From contig JAVBJN010000087.1 of the NCBI GenBank assembly GCA_031546985.1, forward strand, positions 19,093 to 83,092: a DNA stretch of 64,000 nucleotides, read 5' to 3'. A program made the translations under genes and the position numbers. The number at the start of each line of letters is the position of its first letter. Positions within the stretch are counted from its first letter, which is position 1. The notes under the pieces are model-generated. The model made no database searches, was not told where the DNA came from, and saw only the letters and a program-made list of their open reading frames with translations. This DNA is from JAVBJN01 sp031546985 (GTDB lineage: Bacteria > Bacteroidota > Bacteroidia > Chitinophagales > Chitinophagaceae). Positions 59,994 through 64,000 of this stretch are shown piece after piece.

Positions 59994-60896
59994 TTACTGC
60001 TTTTGCTCAATATAACCAGCAGTAAACAATTGATTGGGTTTGAGGTAGACGGTATTGGTCTTAAAATCGAGCACGGTATTGAACCGTTTCAAAACTTCGT
60101 TTCCCAGAATGTGAATGTTTTTTCCCCGTAGCGGTTTGTTGCCGGTAATTTGTTGCACCGGCACATTTGCCAGTTGGTAATTGCCGATCTTCAGCGTTTC
60201 GAGATTGGAGGTAATAACTGGTATTTCATTGCCCTGCGCGCCTTTCATGATTACTTTTTTAATCACTGGCATTTTTTCGGTGGGGAATTTCCCTGCTTTC
60301 AACAAATCGTCGTCGAGCATTACTGTACGCTGGTAACCGGTATCGAACAGAAACGAATCGGTGTTTTCGACACCATTTTGAACAATGGAACTTTCTACCA
60401 GGGGAAGATCTTTAAAGTAGTGCAAGCTAAGCTTAGAAAATGCCTGGTTGGCCGTAACATATTCAGGCAATTGCGTGTAAATAATCATGATGTTTTTGTC
60501 ATAATTGAGTTCCACAATTTTTCCCTTAAACAGATCCCAGCCAAATCTACCGTCCGTATCATGTCCGGTTAATGCGGCATCATACATTTTGGCTTTATAA
60601 TCATGGTTCCCAATGCGAAGGTTATAAACCGTATTATAGAGTTGCGGTACCGATTTAATCTTATTCTTTATTACGTCATTCGTTAGTACCAACTCGGTGG
60701 TACCGGTATCGAAATTGAGGTTCAGGGTATCAATACCGTTAAAAACCGCTTTTACGTATATCGTATTTTGCTGGTTAATGATGAACGGAATGGTGTCATT
60801 CAAAGCCTGCTGGTTTTGCGCTGCGGCAGTAAAGGAGGATAGCATAAATGCTGCGCAGAAGCTTTTCTGTAAGCGTAATCGTATTGCTGAATTCAT
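59994..60896 (-). CDS. Retropepsin-like aspartic protease-family protein
   Basis: 300 residues with a signal peptide (FMLSSFTAAAQ). Two aspartic-protease-type motifs are present in one chain: LNFDTGTTELVLT (about residue 60) and DSFLFDTGYQRTVML (about residue 185), both DTG, with a hydrophobic flap region between. Bacteroidota have many such periplasmic paired-domain proteins, some active, most of unknown substrate. It has no operon partner. Confidence 0.85.
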   Translation of the reverse strand: MNSAIRLRLQKSFCAAFMLSSFTAAAQNQQALNDTIPFIINQQNTIYVKAVFNGIDTLNLNFDTGTTELVLTNDVIKNKIKSVPQLYNTVYNLRIGNHDYKAKMYDAALTGHDTDGRFGWDLFKGKIVELNYDKNIMIIYTQLPEYVTANQAFSKLSLHYFKDLPLVESSIVQNGVENTDSFLFDTGYQRTVMLDDDLLKAGKFPTEKMPVIKKVIMKGAQGNEIPVITSNLETLKIGNYQLANVPVQQITGNKPLRGKNIHILGNEVLKRFNTVLDFKTNTVYLKPNQLFTAGYIEQKQ

Positions 60897-61085
60897 CCCG
60901 GCAATATAGGCTACAGATACGCAGTAAGTATGGCTGGGCTGTTAATCCGGCCAATTTTAGCATTTTTATAACTGTACGGCGGGGTGATGTATAAATGTGT
61001 CTGTTATAAGTTGGGTTTTGAATATTGGGCAGATTGTAATAACTTTTTAAACCGGGGCACCCCATTAACCACCCCTAAACCTGTT

Positions 61086-62093
61086 ATGCATACCGGACGC
61101 CGTTTTACCCCTTACGAATTTTTTCGCTGGACAAGAAGAGATACTTACTGGATGCTATTGCTGGCCACGGTGCCAACGGTCTTGTATGCAGTGGGATGCA
61201 CCTTTCTGGCCTTGCCTTGGCAACCGGTAGCCATACTGGGTACTGCAGTGGCTTTTGTGGTGGGATTTAAGAACAATGCCAGTTATACCCGCATTTGGGA
61301 GGCCCGGCAGATTTATGGTTCCATTATTAATGACAGCCGCAGTTTTGCCTATACTTTGCGGGACGCGCTGGAGGGTAAACAGGAAGAAACAGTAAAACAT
61401 ATGTTTTACCGGCACTTTGCCTGGCTTACTGCATTGCGCTACCAGCTGCGGGAGCCCCGGAGTTGGGAGAACATGCAGCGCGAAAGCAATAAGGAATACC
61501 TGGCCGGGCATTACAATATACCAGAGCGCATACTTCCGTTAGAAGATGCATTGCAGACATACTTGCCGGCACATGAGTTACAGTATATCTTATCCAAAAA
61601 GAACCGGGCTACGCAACTTACTGCCATGCAATCGGAGGAACTAGCTGTATTATACAACAAGGGGCGCATCAACGATTTTCAATGGACACAATTGCAGCAA
61701 GGGCTTGCCAAACTGACCGATGACCAGGGCCGGGCAGAGCGCATCAAAAACTTTCCTTACCCACGCAATTTTGCCTCTATCGCTACGTATCTGTTGTTCA
61801 TCTTTGTGATTCTGATGCCTTTTGGATTACTTCGCGAGTTGGACAAACTAGGTGAGGGCACCGTGTTGCAGGGGTATACAATCTGGTTTAATATTCCTTT
61901 TTCGGTGCTGGTTACCTGGGCCTTTCATACGCTTGATACGGTGGGCGAAAGTTCTGTAAATCCCTTTGAAGGCAGTGCCAATGATGTGCCCATTACACAG
62001 ATCAGCCGGACGATAGAGATCGATATGCGAGATATGCTCGACGAAGCTGAATTGCCCGCGGCAATTGTACCCGTTAACAATATTGTGTTGTAA
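61086..62093 (+). CDS. Bestrophin-family anion channel
   Basis: About 335 residues from the ATG at 61086 (MHTGRRFTPYEFFRW); an upstream in-frame extension is not family-like. Bestrophin landmarks: VPTVLYAVGCTFLALPW, the pore-helix region AVAFVVGFKNNASYTRIWEARQIYGSIINDSRSF, and two later membrane helices (FASIATYLLFIFVILMPFG; YTIWFNIPFSVLVTWAFHTLDTVGESSVNPFEG). Bestrophin homologues form pentameric cation or anion channels. Single-gene unit. Confidence 0.93.
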   Translation: MHTGRRFTPYEFFRWTRRDTYWMLLLATVPTVLYAVGCTFLALPWQPVAILGTAVAFVVGFKNNASYTRIWEARQIYGSIINDSRSFAYTLRDALEGKQEETVKHMFYRHFAWLTALRYQLREPRSWENMQRESNKEYLAGHYNIPERILPLEDALQTYLPAHELQYILSKKNRATQLTAMQSEELAVLYNKGRINDFQWTQLQQGLAKLTDDQGRAERIKNFPYPRNFASIATYLLFIFVILMPFGLLRELDKLGEGTVLQGYTIWFNIPFSVLVTWAFHTLDTVGESSVNPFEGSANDVPITQISRTIEIDMRDMLDEAELPAAIVPVNNIVL

Positions 62094-62124
62094 TTTTTTG
62101 ATGTTTAACACTTGAAAAGACTCT

Positions 62125-62690
62125 ATGTTTGAACAGTACCACGATAAAATTCCGCTAAAAGAAATTGATGCTTATGTAAGTATTTCAAACGAGTGGAAGT
62201 GGCTGCCCGCACCGTTATCCTGAAAGAAGGCGAGATTGCCAAAAGAATATTCTGGGTAGAGCAGGGGGCTATACGAGCCTGGTTCAATAACGATGGCGAG
62301 GATATTACGTTCCAGTTTTTCCTGGAAGGGAGCATGGTTGCGTCTATCGAAAGTTTCCGGAAAAATATTGCAAGTATTATTTCGCTGGAAACCATAGAAC
62401 CCTGTGTATTGTGGTGTGCCGATAAAGAAGATGTAGAAAGGATCATCAATGAAATTACGGAGGTACCGGCATTGCGATCGCTTTTTATCGACGTGGTGTT
62501 TGAACGTACATTCGATTACATGAAACATTGCCTTTCGTATATTAAAGACTCACCGCAGCAACGTTACCAGAACCTGCTGAACGAAAAACCCCAGATTGTA
62601 CAGCGTGTGCCGCAGCATTATATCGCTTCATACCTGGGGATTACGAAAGTACACCTGAGTCGCATTAAAAATAAACTCGCCAAGGGATAG
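62125..62690 (+). pseudogene. Crp/Fnr-family regulator with a frameshift near 62193
   Basis: The frame from ATG at 62125 encodes MFEQYHDKIPLKEIDAYVS, then a TGA at 62221 ends it after 32 codons. The frame from a GTG at 62193 encodes VAARTVILKEGEIAKRIFWVEQGAIRAWF and continues through the cNMP-type barrel to a complete helix-turn-helix (VPQHYIASYLGITKVHLSRIKNKL). Joining them in the GAGTGGAAGTGG stretch (62191-62202) gives one ~188-residue Crp/Fnr protein like that at 57485. One base appears missing. It may be a true pseudogene, a sequencing error, or a -1 slip. The next gene follows by 76 bases. Confidence 0.8.
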
Positions 62691-62766
62691 GGTACTCAGA
62701 TTTGATAACAAATGTTATCGCCAGCAGATAGCATACGGCTTAATTTTGCTCTATAATTCAGCTAAT

Positions 62767-63741
62767 ATGAAAGCACTGGTTGTATTTAAGAAGGGTGAGA
62801 GGCCCAGGTATGTAACAGATTTTGGAGAACCTGTTGTACAAAATGAACAGGAAACATTGATGACCGTTAAAGCCGCAGCGATTAAACACCTTGACCGTAT
62901 GCGGGCCAGTGGTACCCATTACTCTACCCAGGGCGAAAAGGACGAACCCAAAGTGCCGGGAGGTGATGGGGTTGGTCTGCTCGAGGATGGTACACGGGTG
63001 TATGCTTTGGGTGTAAGCGGTATGATTGCCGAGAAAGCAACGGTCGAAAAATTCAGCCTCGTAAAACTGCCGGATAGTATAGACGATGCGACCGCTGCTG
63101 CGTTGCCCAATGCGGTAATGGGATCGGTGCTGGCATTGCGTTTTAGGGCGCAGATGCAACCCGGCGAAACGGTATTGATAAATGGCGCGACGGGTGTTAC
63201 CGGTAAAATAGCCGTACAAATAGCCAAACATTATGGCGCCAAAAGGATTATTGCCACAGGCAGAAACGAAGAAGCCCTGCAATCGCTGCTGGCGCTGGGA
63301 GCAGATGAGGTTATTTCATTAAAACAGGCCGACGCGGCTTTTATAGCGCAAATCAAAGCCATTCACCAAAGCACACCGATCGATGTGATTATCGACTACC
63401 TGTGGGGAAATACTGCCGAAATGCTGCTCTCGTGTTTAAAGGGAAATGGTGGTTTTTCGCACCGCACGCGGTATGTTACCGTTGGGGCTATGGCAGGCGA
63501 TAAGGTTGCATTGTCGTCTTCCATATTACGCAGTACCGATGTGCAGCTATCGGGTTCTGGTCTAGGAAGTTGGTCAAAGCAGGAAGTACAGCAGTTGATC
63601 ACCGAAATTCTTCCGGAAATGTTTAACCTGGCCGCGCAACAGAAACTGGTGATTGATACGGTGCAGGTGCCTCTCGAAGAAATAGAAACTGCCTGGCACC
63701 TGGATATACCCAGTGCAAAAAGATTGGTGGTGGTGATATGA
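62767..63741 (+). CDS. Quinone oxidoreductase-like / zinc-free MDR-family NADPH oxidoreductase
   Basis: About 324 residues from the ATG at 62767 (MKALVVFKKGERP). Medium-chain reductase fold: GroES-like N-domain (VKAAAIKHLDRMRASGTHY, VPGGDGVGLLEDG) and Rossmann domain with GATGVTGKIAVQIAKHYGAKRIIATGRNEEAL. The structural and catalytic zinc cysteines of alcohol dehydrogenase are absent, as in QOR/zeta-crystallin enzymes that reduce quinones or reactive enones with NADPH. Downstream of the frameshifted Crp/Fnr gene, which in an intact form would be a plausible regulator. Confidence 0.92.
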   Translation: MKALVVFKKGERPRYVTDFGEPVVQNEQETLMTVKAAAIKHLDRMRASGTHYSTQGEKDEPKVPGGDGVGLLEDGTRVYALGVSGMIAEKATVEKFSLVKLPDSIDDATAAALPNAVMGSVLALRFRAQMQPGETVLINGATGVTGKIAVQIAKHYGAKRIIATGRNEEALQSLLALGADEVISLKQADAAFIAQIKAIHQSTPIDVIIDYLWGNTAEMLLSCLKGNGGFSHRTRYVTVGAMAGDKVALSSSILRSTDVQLSGSGLGSWSKQEVQQLITEILPEMFNLAAQQKLVIDTVQVPLEEIETAWHLDIPSAKRLVVVI

Positions 63742-64000
63742 TTATTGTAGATACGCCGGAGGTCATTCTTTACTTAAAATTTAGGAGTGTTGTTGGTCTC
63801 TGGCTTAGAATTACCGGTTTTCTTAACTCAATATTTTTCATAAGTATTACAGATATATTCTTTCTGTTTGCCTGTCGAATGGATTGTCAAGTTGATAATT
63901 GTATGCGAAGTGGAGCTAGAAAAGAGTAGGGGCCGCGGAGCCCCCCCGACTCGTTTCTTTTATTTGTGTGGGTGGGCGGTTGTGCGATGGAGCGGGATGC
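63742..64000. other. End region with a GC-rich hairpin
   Basis: No convincing gene. A 63-codon ORF (63738-63929) overlaps the previous stop and has no protein-like pattern. At 63924-63952, GAGT and ACTC flank GGGG and CCCC arms; TTTCTTTTATTT follows, so it may be a terminator for the oxidoreductase. Confidence 0.4.

Noticed and set aside
63738..63929. 63-codon ORF at the right end
   Set aside because: It overlaps the stop of the oxidoreductase, is hydrophobic by composition only and has no family pattern.

Overview
The window looks like chromosome from a gliding-type member of the Bacteroidota, most likely Chitinophagaceae. Reasons: a type IX secretion (T9SS) gene pair (PorP/SprF-like and PorE-like), three proteins with T9SS C-terminal sorting domains, a TonB-dependent receptor with a carboxypeptidase-regulatory N-domain, BlaI/M56-TonB, ECF42-type sigma factor, lack of obvious Shine-Dalgarno sequences, and several promoter -7 boxes of the Bacteroidota form TAnnTTTG. 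Species assignment is inference. There are no rRNA or tRNA genes, no CRISPR array, no phage and no insertion-sequence transposase; this is a core-like chromosomal stretch with many small regulatory genes.

Layout. 0-7 kb: end of a DUF1572 gene, a ClC anion transporter, a PaaE-like flavin/2Fe-2S reductase, a KefB/C-type K+/H+ antiporter, and lpdA. 7-12 kb (minus strand): ftsK-lolA, then asnA. The lolA-asnA gap holds what looks like a complete amino-acid attenuator: a 24-codon Asn-rich leader peptide, an antiterminator/terminator pair and a U-tract, followed by a second Asn-rich short ORF that overlaps the asnA start. 12-16 kb: T9SS genes porP and porE. 16-20 kb: a sorted secreted protein, hypotheticals, DUF1877, DUF721 (DciA-like) and recF. 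21-24 kb: pdhA, a TPR membrane protein, ribH and a LutA-like protein as one tight plus-strand run. 24-28 kb: an EVE-domain protein and an ECF42 module (two DGPF/YciI proteins, a TfoX-N protein and the sigma factor). 28-37 kb: a PNGase F-like secreted protein, CorA, small T9SS cargo, small stress-type proteins, and a 1063-residue CHU_C adhesin-like protein. 37-52 kb: BlaI-M56 pair with tandem operators, TonB receptor, TPR lipoprotein-rpe, a MocR-controlled cupin/DHDPS locus, DUF983, AraC, a four-PAS protein lacking an ATPase domain, fasciclin and WYL regulator. 52-58 kb: a small fatty-acid-like biosynthetic cluster (acyl-CoA dehydrogenase, unknown, double-hotdog, SDR, FabH) with two promoters carrying the same TTAACC-N2-GGTTAA palindrome at the same distance from their -7 boxes, followed by a Crp/Fnr regulator. 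58-64 kb: AraC-SDR pair, an aspartyl-protease-like protein, bestrophin, a frameshifted Crp/Fnr gene and a quinone oxidoreductase.

The two strongest leads are the Asn attenuator ahead of asnA and the palindrome-controlled FabH cluster. A third is a family of composite intergenic repeats: two ~350-bp elements in opposite orientation, plus a separate palindromic family scattered in at least five gaps.
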